NCBI RefSeq assembly: GCF_027409185.1 | Contig: NC_084462.1 | Span: 26,015,577 to 26,079,576, forward strand | Direction of reading: 5' to 3' | Source: Cynocephalus volans | Taxonomy: Eukaryota; Chordata; Mammalia; Dermoptera; Cynocephalidae | Length of the DNA stretch: 64,000 bases | In this document: positions 1 through 10,765 of the stretch, in pieces | How the letters are laid out: every line of letters starts with the position of its first letter | Position numbering within the stretch: position 1 is the first letter of the stretch | Position numbers and translations under genes: made by a program | The notes under the pieces: generated by a model | Seen by the model: the letters and a program-made list of their open reading frames with translations, nothing else | Told to the model about the DNA's origin: nothing | Databases searched by the model: none

Positions 1-330
1 GCAGCCCTTCATGATCTGTTGCCTGTGAAGCTGCTAGGGCCTGGGGGAAGGGGTGGGACATGTCCACTGGGTCCATGGAATCCTGGCTTGGCCTCGTGGG
101 CCATAATGAGGCAAACCCGGGCCAGGGTCCAGCCCCACATCTCTCCAGGACACAGATCCTAGAGTGGAGGTCAGGGTCCTCAGCTACCCTGCAAAGCCAT
201 CTCCCCAAAGGTGAAGAGGCCCAGCTAGGGGGTGCAGAGGGGTGTTGCATGGAGCCTATGGGAAGGGAGCATCAAGGTTGAGGGGTGGGGGGAGGTCGAC
301 CTAGAAGAGCAGATAAATCCAGCTCCAAGC
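1..330. other. Unique sequence, no feature seen
   Basis: Moderately GC-rich non-repetitive DNA. Short open frames occur on both strands but none resembles a known protein or has convincing exon borders. Confidence 0.5.
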
Positions 331-760
331 CTCGAGAAGGAGCTCAGAAAATGTCCATGGATTGATTGACGCTTTACAAGCATCAAACACTTTGCACATG
401 GCACCCCAGGCTGGAGCCAGATTATTACCCTATAAATGAGTAAGCAGCATGTTGACTGATTCATGACCAGGAGGAATCAAGCCCGAGACAAGTAAACAGG
501 CAGTTACAATTTAGCCCAATAACCCTAATAGGTGCTTTGAGAGAAGGAAGCTCAGGGTTCCTGCTGAGCAAGTCACTGATTCTGCCTGGGGGCAAGGAGA
601 TGTCCAGGAAGGCTTCCTGGAGGAGGGGACAACTCAGCTAACAACCACCAGGGGCACTTGGACTACAATGTTCATGACGGCAGAGAGTGATTCATACCCT
701 GAGGTGGGCTTATTGCATGGAGGAGAGGAGGGGTGGGACAGTGGGGGAGAGAAAGCTTGG
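330..760 (-). repeat. L2 LINE fragment, antisense, decayed
   Basis: The segment near 603-650 (AAGGCTTCCTGGAGGAGG and following bases) matches the antisense of the L2 3' region in which the sense strand reads roughly CCTCCTCAGAGAGGCCTTCC. The rest is too decayed to align by eye, so the limits are approximate. Confidence 0.4.
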
Positions 761-899
761 AGACAAGCTCAGAATCTCTTTGAAGCTTAGAGTTTTATCT
801 TCTTTTTTTTTCTTTATTAGAGTTTTGTCTTGAAAATACATGCAACTTTTGCATTCTGCTGCATGATATAGCCTTAGTTTTCATATTAAAACAAATTTT

Positions 900-2290
900 C
901 TAATTACTTACCACACACGTGAGTACACAGATCAATGGAACAGAGAGAAGAGCTGAGAAACACACCCCCCAACGTACTGGAGTTTGGCGTATGATAGAGG
1001 TAGCCTCACATCAGTGAGGCAAAGATGGGATTTTTAATAAATGGTGTTGGTACAACCAGGAAACCATCTGGAAACCAATAAAGCTGGATCTATTCCTCAC
1101 CAGAACACCAGGACAAATTCCAAACGGATCCAAGATTTATATGTACAAATTAAAACCATAACGGAGCCAGAGGAAAACATGAATGAGTCCCTTAATAACT
1201 GTGGAGTGTGGAAAGTCTTCCAATGAGGACTCAAAATCCAAAAGCCAGAGAAGAAAAGATGAGCTATTAAATGAATAACAACAATAATAATAATAAACTT
1301 CTACAGGAAAAAGACCATAAGCAAAGTCAAAAGACAAAGGGGGAGAAAATATTTGCAACTCATACCACAGCCAAGGGGCTAATCTGCCCAACATGTGCCT
1401 AGAGTGCCTAGAAAACAAGGAGACAAAGACCAGCAATCCAGTAGGAAAATGGGGGAGAGATTTGAACAGAGCATTCAGAAATATAAGTAGGCTTTAAACG
1501 TATGAAAATGCTCAACTTCATTCACATGAAGAGAAATATGAATTAAGACTACACCAGGATACCATTTCTTACCTATTGGATAGGCAAATATCCGAGAGTA
1601 TGACCACACAGCCTGTCGGTAAGTCTACACGCAGGGGAACAGGAGCTCTCGTGCTGCTGATGGGAACGCAAAGTGATATCACAAACCCCAGTGGAAGATG
1701 ATTTAGTCATTATTATCAAAGTTACAGATGCATTTGCTGTGTGACCGAGCAATCCCACTTCTGGGAATTTGCTGGACGAACACCTTGAACACATGAGGAA
1801 TGATGTGTGTACAAGCTTATTCATCGCAGCTGTGCATAATAGCAAAAAACTGGCCACAGCCCAGTTGTTGTTTTACAAGTGTCTACGTAAAAGGACGAGT
1901 GGAGTAAACCATGGTACATCCACACGGTGGAATACTATGCAGCTGTTGAAGAAGGAGGAAGAGGAAGCAGGGGGAAGGAGAAGAAAGCTCTCTGTATACT
2001 GATGTGGAACAATCTCCCAGATATATTACTAGGTACGAACACAAGGAGTTGAAGAGCTTACATATATATGCAAATACATATTGCTTTATGCATTTACATA
2101 AAGAAATATTGGAAAGATACACAAGAAACTAATCAAGTGTTTCTCCAGAGAACAGGAGGATGGAATAGCTGGGACATGGGTAGAACGGGACTTCTGAGGG
2201 ATGTCTTTTTAAAGCAGCTGGGATTTCAAACTGTGTGAACGTATGACACACTCGAACTTTTAGAATGACATTAAAATGAATGACTGGCCA
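900..2290 (+). repeat. L1M LINE 3' fragment (end of ORF2 plus 3'UTR)
   Basis: Sense-strand L1 sequence. Around 930-1230 it corresponds to the C-terminal part of L1 ORF2 (the ACAGATCAATGGAACAGAG, AATAAATGGTG and AAACCATCTGGAAACCAATA landmarks). Around 1500-1570 it has the 'aatgctcaacttcattcac' region, and from 1900 the 'gtggaatactatgcagc' region and the L1MB/MC-like terminal part ending near 2285. Reading frames are broken by many stops. It is an old, 5'-truncated copy, and the exact subfamily cannot be fixed by eye. Confidence 0.85.
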
Positions 2291-3570
2291 TGTAAGTAAA
2301 CATCGACATTTATCAGGTTTTTGTCTGGTGGCTTGTTGATCCCTAAATACCAAGTCCTAGATCCATGGGAACTTGTCCCCCCACGTGGGGAGCTAGGCAA
2401 TGGAAGCCACACCGAAGGGTTCCCAGCAGGGAGGCACATGGCAGCCCAGGAAAGCCAGCAGCCCCATGGCTAGGGATCAGGGCCAATGGATATCTGCAGG
2501 GCAAGGGGACCTGTGGCCAGAGCCCCCAGGGCAGCTCTGGATCAAGATAGGAGCTCCTCAGAGCCCAAGCCCCCACAGCCCCATGTTCGATATCCAAGCT
2601 GCCATGGAAGCAGTTCAGGCCCCATCTCCTGGGTCCTGCTTTCTGCCTAAGGAGGAGATTTTCTGATCCGAGGAGAAATAGGCCACCTTGGAGGGCCCAA
2701 GTAAGCCTATGAGAGTGTGTTTTCAAGCCCATGGTACAGGGGCTGGGATGGTAGGGCCCAGGGCCCCTCAACCTGGCAAGTGTCCAAAGAAGCCCCAAGT
2801 GGCAGCATCATGGGTGTTCCTCTCCTCCCTTTCAAAATGAAGACTTCTTTCCAGCTGCAGATAAGGGATTGGTAGGGACAAAGGGATTCCTAGGCTCACT
2901 CTCCACACCCCTTCAGGAAGACTTCCTGGGGCCATCAGACTGGTGGACACCTCTTGGGACCCCCTCTCCTGGGCCGCAACCTGCCCTGCTGCTTCCCCAA
3001 GCCCTCGGTCCAGGGCTGGGACCCTTGGTCCCGACCGCACACCATCCTATCCCCGCCACTCCATGTGGAGCACCCAGCCTTCACCCTCCCAGCCCCAGCA
3101 TGGGAGCCTGGGGCTCTGTCCATGCAAACACCAGCAGGAGTACTTTGCAAACTCTGAAGGGCTGTGCATCAACATCTCCCTGAGATGGGGAGGAGAGGGT
3201 GCGGGTGCCATCTGACCGTGGTCCCCACCACAGGCCTGGGTTTTACTGCCCGCGCTAAATGCCGTGTTTGCGTGCACCCCACCCGGCGGCTTGTACACAC
3301 CTGTACAGGGAAGGCTGTAATTTTGCCACATGAATCACAGGTAGGATCACACCCAAGTTACTGGCACTCCACTCCTTAGGGCGGGCTGGCCAGGCAGTCT
3401 CCTTTGTCTTCCAATTATGTTGTCTTTTATTGCTCTTTTAACTATGACAGAAACCCCAAAGAGCAGGGTCTGAGGATGATTAATGACATACAGAAAAGCC
3501 ATGCAAAGCCACCAGATTTGGGACCTGGAGGAAGCTCTGTGTCTGGACACGGCCTCACCCTCTCGGTGGG
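2291..3570. other. Unique GC-rich sequence, no gene recognised
   Basis: No recognised repeat. Several overlapping open frames of 60-150 codons exist on both strands, as expected of GC-rich DNA with few stops. None shows a domain, codon bias or splice-flanked structure that I can recognise. Confidence 0.5.
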
Positions 3571-3574
3571 TGTG

Positions 3575-3730
3575 AGGAGGCAGTGTGGGGTAGTGGATCT
3601 GGCCTCCCACAAGCCTCGGTTCAAATCTTGGCTCTGGTGCTAACGAGCTGTGTGACCCCAGGCAAGTTGCTTTCCCTCTCTGAGCCTCCATTTCCTTATC
3701 TACGGAATGATATTGAGGAGTAGGGACTGA
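3575..3730 (+). repeat. MIR SINE
   Basis: Sense MIR core: GGTTCAAATCTTGGCTCTG, then GAGCTGTGTGACC, CAGGCAAGTTGCTT and CTCTGAGCCTCCATTTCC in the expected order. Well preserved for this old tRNA-derived family. Confidence 0.9.
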
Positions 3731-3904
3731 GATGTGGTGGGAAACATCTGCCACTTAGTAGACCTTTGTCAGCACCAAATCCTCCCCAGGCCCTCCCATG
3801 GCTAGAGCTGTCTGTTTCTCCCGCCAATGTCTGTCATTTCCTGCAGTCCCTGGCACACTGCTACACACGCAGGAAGTGCTCAGGGCAGCAGAAAGATCAT
3901 ATTA

Positions 3905-4480
3905 ATCTACAGGACATTAACCTACTGTGTGCCAGGTGCTAGGGATCCAGAAAACCACTCCCTGCCCTGGAGGGGCTCAGCTCACAGGTCACCAGAATAC
4001 AGGTGACAAGTACCAGCGTCAAAGGAAGTCCACGGGGCACACCCCTCTTTGGCAGGTCCCAGCTGGCCCTGGGGGTGCACTAGGGTGATGCCTCCCTGAC
4101 TCTGTGCCCTGGGGGAAGGGTAGGATTGAGTCAGGCAGAGGAGGAGAGCTGGTGTCTCAGGCAGGAGGACAACATGTGCAAAGGTCCAGAGGTGAGACAG
4201 ACTGAGGGGGACAGAGAACCAATGGCTGGAGTGAGGAAGGGAGGACAGGAGAGTCAAGGCCCAAGGAGTCACTAGGGGCTAAATCCCAAGGAGCCTTTTC
4301 CCCCAAGCTTTGAGGCTGAGCTTGATCAGAGCACATGAGGAGCCACTAGAAGGATTTAAAGGTTTCTGCTGCTCCAGGGGAAATGTGAATTAGGGAAATG
4401 TGAGTGGAAACAGAGAGGCAGTTAGGGGGCTGCAGTGTGGTCCAAGTCCAAAAGACAGACAGAGCCTGAATCCAGAGAAC
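3905..4480 (-). repeat. L2 LINE 3' fragment, antisense
   Basis: Begins with the antisense L2 tail (CTACTGTGTGCCAGGTGCTA). It continues through the 'acaacatgtgcaaaggtcc' segment and reaches the 'gagcacatgaggagccacta' part that corresponds to the end of the L2 reading frame. No open frame remains. Confidence 0.7.
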
Positions 4481-4659
4481 TTTGTATCCCGTCTTAGCCA
4501 CTCAGCAGCCGTGAGGCCTGAGGCATTTGATTTCCACACTCCCGGCCATGTTTCTTCCCTCCTGAATCGCACTGGTGATGCCAGTTCCCCAGGTAGCAAG
4601 GTTTAACAGGGACTAAAAGAGGGGCTATACCGTAGTGATATAAATAGATAATCGGGGAA

Positions 4660-5485
4660 GGAAGGACAGCTCTTCCATACAGCAGAATGCCAGTGAATAC
4701 ACAGGGCAGGAAAGAAGGAAATAGAAAAGTCACCATTAGACCAACTCTCCAGTAATAATTGCTGTGAATGATACACACCAATAGATGCTAAAATGAATGG
4801 AGAAACAGGATGTACCTAGTCTCAAAGTAGCACCCTGAGACGTTTATTAACAAGGAAGAGTAGGGAGACTGTAACTACAGGGAGTAACCTGCAGAGACCA
4901 CTGTAACAAGCGAGCAAGGCTCATGCAATAAGACGTATCGATGACATGCTGAGAAAGGCACAGCACTGTTTTTGTGGTATTCTCACCCAAAATGCATAAC
5001 CTCACTCAAGTCATCAGAAAACACTGAACAAACCCAAATTGAGGGAAATTCGACAAAACAACTGATCAGTACTCTTCAAAAATGTCAAGGTCATGAAAGA
5101 TAAAGAAAGACTGAGGAACTGTTACCAACTGGAGGAGATTAAGGAGAAACAACAAATACATGCAACTGGGATCCTAGATAGGATCCTGGGACAGCAAAAT
5201 GATGGCAGTGGAAAAACTGGCAGTAACACCAAGGCCAAGGGTTCAGATACCCATACCTGCCAGCCGCCAACTCAAAAAAAGTTAATAATTATTTTTTTAA
5301 AAAACAACTGGCAAAATTTGCTTAATAGTATCATACCATGTTAATATCCTGTTTTTGATAATTGTGCTGTGGTTTATAAGACGTTAATTTTAGGGGAAGC
5401 TAGATGTGGGATATACAGGAACTTTATTTTTGCAACTTTTCGGTAAGTCTAAAATTAGTTTAAAATAAAATTTTTAAAAGGACTA
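4660..5485 (+). repeat. L1M LINE 3' end, interrupted by a SINE
   Basis: The 3' part (5311-5485) carries the L1ME-like landmarks 'actggcaaaatttg', 'gataattgtgctgtggtt' and 'tgcaacttttcggtaagtctaaaatta', ending in an A-rich tail. The upstream part to about 4660 reads like the same element. A short SINE splits it at 5221-5310. Confidence 0.75.
5221..5300 (+). mobile_element. 5'-truncated tRNA-Ile-derived SINE (CYN-like) with target duplication
   Basis: Starts at AACACCAAGGCCAAGGGTTC, the B-box half of the same tRNA-Ile-derived SINE seen complete at 53135. It ends in an A/T-rich tail. The host L1 sequence 'aaaaactggca' (5212-5222) is repeated as 'aaaacaactggca' (5301-5313), consistent with an imperfect target-site duplication. 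The lineage-specific SINE is therefore younger than the L1M it interrupts. Confidence 0.7.
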
Positions 5486-5489
5486 CATC

Positions 5490-5660
5490 AGTGGTTCTTA
5501 ACCTTGGAGACACATTTGATCACCAAGAGAATTTTAAATGCCAATGGCCAGGCCTGTCCTTGGATCAATTAGATCAGTACCTCTGAGGGAGGGGCCCAGG
5601 CAGGAGTAGCCATTAAAAGTCCCAGGTGATGCTAATGGCAGCCCTGGTTGAAGAGTGGGC
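5490..5660 (+). mobile_element. hAT-Charlie-type MITE (MER5-like)
   Basis: Starts CAGTGGTTCTTAACCTTGG and ends with a decayed inverse of this end (CCTGGTTGAAGAGTGG). The interior has the expected 'cccaggtgatgctaatgg' block. It is a non-autonomous hAT element of about 170 bp. The subfamily is uncertain. Confidence 0.7.
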
Positions 5661-5739
5661 TGTATGTAAATTACTTGGCCCATAGTAGGTCTTCAATAAA
5701 CGATTGTTTTCCAACATAAATGTGTTGGCTCATCAACTG

Positions 5740-6420
5740 ATACCTTTATGCATTTAATGAATATTGTTCATCAATTACTACGTGCCAGGTGCCGCAAGGC
5801 ACAGCAGGGTTGTAGCGGTGGGCAAGAAAGGCAAAGTCCTTATATTCTAGCAGGGAAGACCAGCAGTAAGTAAGTGAGAGTATTGCATGTGTGACAGGGA
5901 CTTTAAAGGAAATCAGTGGATGCGATAGGGAGTAAACTGAGGGTGGGGGTGGGAGCTCACTAGATGGAGTAGTTCAGGAGGACATCCCTAAGTTCAGTGT
6001 AGCCGACATTTAAACTGAAATGACAGAAGGATGGAGCCATAAGAAGAGCTGTGACCACAGAACACTTTGACAACAGAACAGCAGGTGCCAGGGTCCCCAG
6101 GCAACTCTGGAGCCAGGAGAGGGGGCGCATAAAGAAGGGCATGGCCAGGAGTCTGGATTTTACTTTATGTGCAATGGAAACACTTCAGTGATCATTTAAG
6201 CAGCGTGGGGTAAGGGGGATGTTCTTTGATCTGATTTAGGATCCTAAAAGATCACTCTGAAAAACAAAAGGATCCCTCTGGCTGCCAGGTAGGGACTGGA
6301 CCATGGAGGACCAGTCAGGAGGTTCCTAGATCTGTCCAGAAGAGAGACAGCAGTGGCCTGTACTAGGGAAGTGGGACAGAGGAAGAGAGATGCTGCTCCA
6401 CTGAAAGTGGCCTCTGTGTT
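5740..6420 (-). repeat. L2 LINE 3' fragment, antisense
   Basis: Antisense L2: 'ctacgtgccaggtgcc' near 5780, then 'tccttatattctagcaggg'. From 6150 follows the block 'ctggattttactttatgtg', 'gatctgatttaggatc', 'atccctctggctgcc', which is the inverse of the C-terminal L2 coding region. Decayed and non-coding. Confidence 0.7.
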
Positions 6421-6599
6421 GAGCTGAGGTTTAGGGTAAGCCGCACCCTGACTGTCCAGCTCTCCAGGCCAGCACATATTGCTGGGCAGCAGAGCCAAAT
6501 CACGCTTTTAGACATAACAGCCAGTGCCTACTTGTTAGCACTCTTCTGCATGCCAGTCCCCCAGCCCAGCGTTATCATGGCCACAAGATTCCCTCCTGC

Positions 6600-6770
6600 A
6601 GACACAGCCACAGACCTCAACATATCACACATCCCACTTGAACCCCGTAAGTCATGTGCTCTCAGAGTCCCTAATACCAATGGTGAAACTGAAGCTCAGA
6701 GAGAAGGCATTCACCCAACATCATACAGCAAGTGGAACCCAGGGCAGACTGTCCCACTGCCCCAGGCTGG
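6600..6770 (-). repeat. MIR SINE, antisense
   Basis: Antisense MIR landmarks: 'ggtgaaactgaagctcagaga', then a decayed 'cacccaacatcatacagcaagtgg'. The 5' portion is weakly preserved. Confidence 0.65.
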
Positions 6771-7439
6771 GTCTCTGATTGGGGAACACTGGGGTCTCTG
6801 ACTGGCTCTGAGCCAGGAGGATGAGGGGAGGTGTTGGCAGAAAGCTGCCTTAGAGCTCTGGGCAGGCGAAGGCAGGACTGACAACCAGAGCCAAACTGGG
6901 CTCACACAACCTCAAGAGGGCAGCACTGCCATCTTCAGAGAGCACCAGCCTCAGCCCAGAGATGTGGGTCCACCCACCCAGCCTGATCTCCAAATTCCTT
7001 GACATCCCTGTCCAGCTTCCAAGAAAGTCATTCTTACTAAGGTGTGAATGACTGATAGCCAGTCCTTTCCTGAAGAGGAGAGAGAATGTGGGAACACTGG
7101 GCTCCAGAAGCAAGAGAAAGGGTAAGATACTAAAAATAAAAACTTTTGCCCCCTCCCAGTTACACACTCTTGGCAACTGGAGACCCTTGGGGCTCAGCTA
7201 TTTGCTGCAAACTCCTTCACTTAATTCCCCAAATCAACAACAGATGTAGGAACTCAGCCTCCAGTCCAGCCCCCACCTAATACTGGAGTCCCCTCTGCAG
7301 TTGGAAGTTGTCCTCCCCTGGCTTGGATTCCTCCAGCAACAAGGCCTTATGTCTATCAAGAGAGTGCATGTTATTGGACAGCGACTACTAGAAAGTCCCT
7401 TCCTACAGGTAGGCAACATAGAGGCATGTGTAAAACAAA

Positions 7440-7595
7440 CACAGGTGGTCCTATTAGTTTCCCTTTTACAGATGAGGAAACAGAGGCACAGGGAGATGCA
7501 GGCATTGCCCAAGGTCACATGGTAAAGCATGGAGCTGGGTTGCAAACCCAGACCAGGAGCCTGTTTCCTGAACCTTTCTAGTAGGTGATCTGACG
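7440..7595 (-). repeat. MIR SINE, antisense
   Basis: Contains 'ttttacagatgaggaaac', 'cagaggcacagggaga', 'gcccaaggtcacatgg' and 'ggttgcaaacccagacc' in the antisense MIR order. Confidence 0.88.
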
Positions 7596-8380
7596 GCCCC
7601 ACCATTAGCTACCCCTTTGGTTAAAGCATGGTCTCCCAAAGGCCATTGCCAACCGCCATCATGTGCCACAAGAGGCAGGGTCCTCCCAACCCAGCTCAGC
7701 ACTTTGAATGGGTATTTGGCCTCCCTAGTCGGGACAGCCTGGAAACCAGAAGTAACGGCCGGGTGGGTGACTCAGGGGCCCCCAAACTCAAGCCTCAGTG
7801 CCCTCCCCTGTCCCACAGATCCTCTCCCCACACCCTCTCCTCTACCCGCCCTCACCCTGGGTATTCTCAGCATACTGGCTGGGACGTCCATCCCAGATCA
7901 CAAAGACGAGCAAGACAAGGAGGCAGAGCAGGGCAGGTGGCGGGAGACAGCATGGCGAGAGGCTCAGGCCTTCTGGTCACAGGCCAGGTTCAAGAGGAGG
8001 CTTCGTCCTTTCTTTGGGGGGCCTCGGGATGTCACTTCACCTCTCTGATCCACACTCTGTGCTAAGTGGAGCTCATACTTCTGCTCATGGGCTGTGATGA
8101 GATTCCTTCCAAAATCAGCCGCACTGTCCACAGCGTACAGACGTACTCTGCCCACCCACCCCTTCCTCGGTGATTATTAGACTCTGGGATGAAGGTAGAG
8201 TGGAGCCAGGCTGGGAAGTCCTGGACCTCCCCCTTCTGCCTGTCCACATTCCTCCAACTCTAAACCAGCCCTGCCCTGTTCTCCTGGGGACTCCAGCCAC
8301 CTTCAGCTCCAGGCCCCCTCCCCGTCCTCCCACCCCAGCCTCAGCTGCCTTAGTCCGGGCCCCCTCCCTCCCTGCAAAAG
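7596..8380. other. Unique sequence, no gene recognised
   Basis: C-rich non-repetitive DNA. Three overlapping frames of about 100-145 codons run over 7617-8097 on the plus strand, but overlap of this kind indicates low stop-codon density rather than coding. No domain recognised. Confidence 0.5.
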
Positions 8381-8720
8381 GCTGCAAACGCTTCCGAGGG
8401 CTGGAACATCTGGCTAATGACGGAGAAAGTGCTGAGACGACAGGTTATTTCAACACTGTCATCATCCGTTGGGCATTTCAACACTCAGTGCTTGTGCAAG
8501 AGACTTAATGGGACCTGTCATAAACTCACGCTGTCTCAAAGCTCAGGCACGTCGCGGTGGGGCTGGTGGGGAGTTGCTGGGCTTTAGCAATAGGCTCTGT
8601 CTTGGAGCCCGCAGCCTCCTTAGGGTTATTTTGGCTCCACCGCGGAAGGCCCCAGAGTGAAATCTCAAGGTGTCAGAGAAAACCCAGAGCAATTACCTCT
8701 GGGGTAATTAGATGGAGGCA
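8380..8720. promoter_or_regulatory. Candidate conserved non-coding element
   Basis: A repeat-free patch with balanced composition inside GC-rich surroundings. It contains 'gacaggttatttcaacactg', a second 'catttcaacactcagtgctt', and near the end an inverted pair of TAAT-type homeodomain sites. This resembles vertebrate enhancer sequence in texture only. Conservation was not tested. Confidence 0.35.
8691..8709. promoter_or_regulatory. Inverted homeodomain-type site
   Basis: AATTACCTCTGGGGTAATT: perfect 7-base arms AATTACC (8691-8697) and GGTAATT (8703-8709) separated by five bases. Each arm holds an ATTA/TAAT homeodomain core, the spacing of a site bound by a paired or homeodomain dimer. Function is inferred from the motif alone. 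Confidence 0.4.
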
Positions 8721-9510
8721 CCGATAGCCCGCCTTCCTGCCTTCCATCCTGCCTGCCAGAGAGAGGGAGAGGGGAGGACCAGCCTGCCCCATCCCACTGC
8801 GCCAGTCCCCACCTAGCCCAGCCCCAAGGGAGGAGGAGGACACAGATGACCTCATGGAAGCAGTGGCTGTGAATCATGGCCCAGACCACATTCCCACTTC
8901 CCTGGGGGTGGGCAAGCGTGTGGGTCCTCAGAGAGGGAGCCTCAACACCTGCCATGGCGGCTTCTCCAAAGAGCTGGGGCCGGGGAGGCTCCAGGAACCT
9001 GCCCGTCTCTCTGCAGCAGACCAGAGTCTGGACTTGGCCTCAGAATCTTTGATTCAGCTCAGCCCTGATCCAAGATTGTGTCTGAACCTCAACCACCCCT
9101 TTAGGAGGCTAAGTGAATTGTGGAGGGTAGACCAGTGCCCCCTGGAACCGGGAGGTAGGTCCAGAGGAGGGCAGTTGACAACCACACTGGGACAGCTCCA
9201 GCTGGGGACAAGGCCGAGCTCCTGCCACTCATTCTCATGGGGCAAGTCAGAGTCACAGCCCTGGCTTGGAGTGGGACAGAGCTGGGCAGAGCAGGGACTC
9301 CAGGGCCTGGGACAACCCCACTGGCTGGGAAGAGGGAAAACGGCACAACCACAAAGTCCTCCCAGTCTCCTAAGCCTGGGAATCGTGGCGAGAGTCCTGG
9401 GGGCGGGGGAGCCTGAGGGACGAGTGATCAGAGACCCCCAAAACCAACTGGAGCCCACGCTAAACACATCCAGGCTGCCCATTCTCATCCTGACCCTCCA
9501 TCGCCCCCCG
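8721..9510. other. Unique sequence, no gene supported
   Basis: Two long opposing open frames lie here (plus strand 8854-9663, 269 codons; minus strand 9054-9818, 254 codons). They overlap head-on, share a low-stop GC-rich composition, run through a poly-C tract and show no recognisable domain. I regard both as chance frames. Confidence 0.45.
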
Positions 9511-9526
9511 CCCCCCCCCCCCCCCC
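9511..9526. repeat. Poly-C homopolymer (16 C)
   Basis: Sixteen uninterrupted C at 9511-9526, preceded by six more C and one G. The complementary G run could form a G-quadruplex and is a likely sequencing-error site. Confidence 0.9.
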
Positions 9527-9639
9527 AAATCTCCAAAGTGTTCCAGGAGAGGTGGTTCTGGTTAGGACCTGCTGAGAGCTCAAGGAGGATGAGCCAGGAA
9601 GGCAGCAGAGGATTCCCACCCTTGAGACAAGAGGCTGGG

Positions 9640-10170
9640 AGGTACCTGGATAGGACACAGTGAGAGAGGGAAGAGTGTGAAGAGAGGGTGGGGTAAACCC
9701 GTGGGAGTGTGTGCTGGGAGAAATGACGCAGGCCAGGTGCTAACACACAGACGGGCCAAGGCGGCCTGAGGCGGAGGCCCGGGGGCTCAGAACACTTGAG
9801 CAGGCCCTGGGGAGCCACAGAAGGTCTTTGGTCATGGAAGCTACAACAGTGCTTTGAGCCCCTTCTAGGACTCTATCTGGCAGCAGCACGTGAAGAGTTC
9901 TAGGGGTAGGAAGGGGGAGGCAGGATCATGAACAGGAGGCCAGACAATAGCCTGATGGGGACAGTGGCCAGAATGAGAAGGCAGAGAGGGGAGTTGGACT
10001 GAGGACATTTGCAAGTGGACTCCCGGGACTGGATTCCAAGCTGGGAGGACCAGGACAGGAGGAGCCCTTCAGAAGTGGGGAGGGAGGACAGACAGGGAGG
10101 GGCTCACATGGGACTCCAGGGTCTTTGTGGAAATCAGCCCCACCAGATCCAGGCTGGTATTCACACCTCC
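9640..10170 (-). repeat. L2 LINE fragment, antisense
   Basis: Decayed antisense L2. The block around 9925-10060 ('gaggccagacaatagcctg', 'aagtggactcccgggactgg') and the 'ggactccagggtctttgtgg' part near 10110 correspond in order to the inverse of the L2 coding region. Confidence 0.5.
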
Positions 10171-10700
10171 CATCAGGAAACAATGATCCTCTGCTTTGAT
10201 GAGACCCTTCAGAGCCACTCAGACATTCTTCCAGGGGCCACGCCAGCTAAGAAAACGGTTTTATGTGGTTCTTGTCCCATAGGACTCAAGCTCCTTCCCC
10301 GCAAAAGGCTTCTCTCCTGGCCGGTCTCCTCTTTCTCCTGACACACCTCCCTTGGTCTCTCCTGGGCTCCACTCGAGGCAGGGCAGCCCTCCCAGCCCCC
10401 CAGCTGGCCCCCCTGTCCCTCCACTGCTCTCCCCCCACTCCCGGCCCACCTCCAACCTGGGCTCTGCAGCCGCCTTTGTCCCCACCCAGCCCACCCCCAG
10501 GAAGTGTGACTGCCTGCCCTCAACCAGGCCTCTACTTCCTCGCCTCAGGGACACCTGCCAGCAGGCCTGTCACACCCCTCCACCAGAGGCTCGCTTCGAA
10601 GTGCTGTCTTCACAGGAGCAGTCAACATCTTCCTCAGAGGAGAAAGCAGAGGTACCCAGGCTGGGGAGGGGACAGCTTCCTCTGACTCACGTCCAGGGCT
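10171..10700. other. Unique sequence, no feature seen
   Basis: Pyrimidine-rich plus strand (many CCC/TCC runs at 10330-10560), no recognisable gene or repeat. Confidence 0.45.
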
Positions 10701-10704
10701 CTCC

Positions 10705-10765
10705 GCCGTCCTATGTGGTAGGCACTATTATCACCCCATTTTACAGATGATGAGACATGCTGCCC
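10705..10765 (-). repeat. MIR SINE core, antisense
   Basis: Short core only: 'tgtggtaggcactattatca' followed by 'ccccattttacagatgatgag'. Confidence 0.75.

Noticed and set aside
6110..6130. Second CTCF-like match (GGGGGCGC)
   Set aside because: Only the right half of the consensus matches and it lies inside decayed L2 sequence.
8854..9663. 269-codon plus-strand open frame
   Set aside because: It overlaps a 254-codon frame on the other strand, crosses a C16 run, has no recognisable domain and lies in low-stop GC-rich DNA.
9054..9818. 254-codon minus-strand open frame with a Gly-rich stretch
   Set aside because: The Gly-rich stretch is just the complement of the poly-C tract. No domain, and it enters an L2 remnant at its right end.
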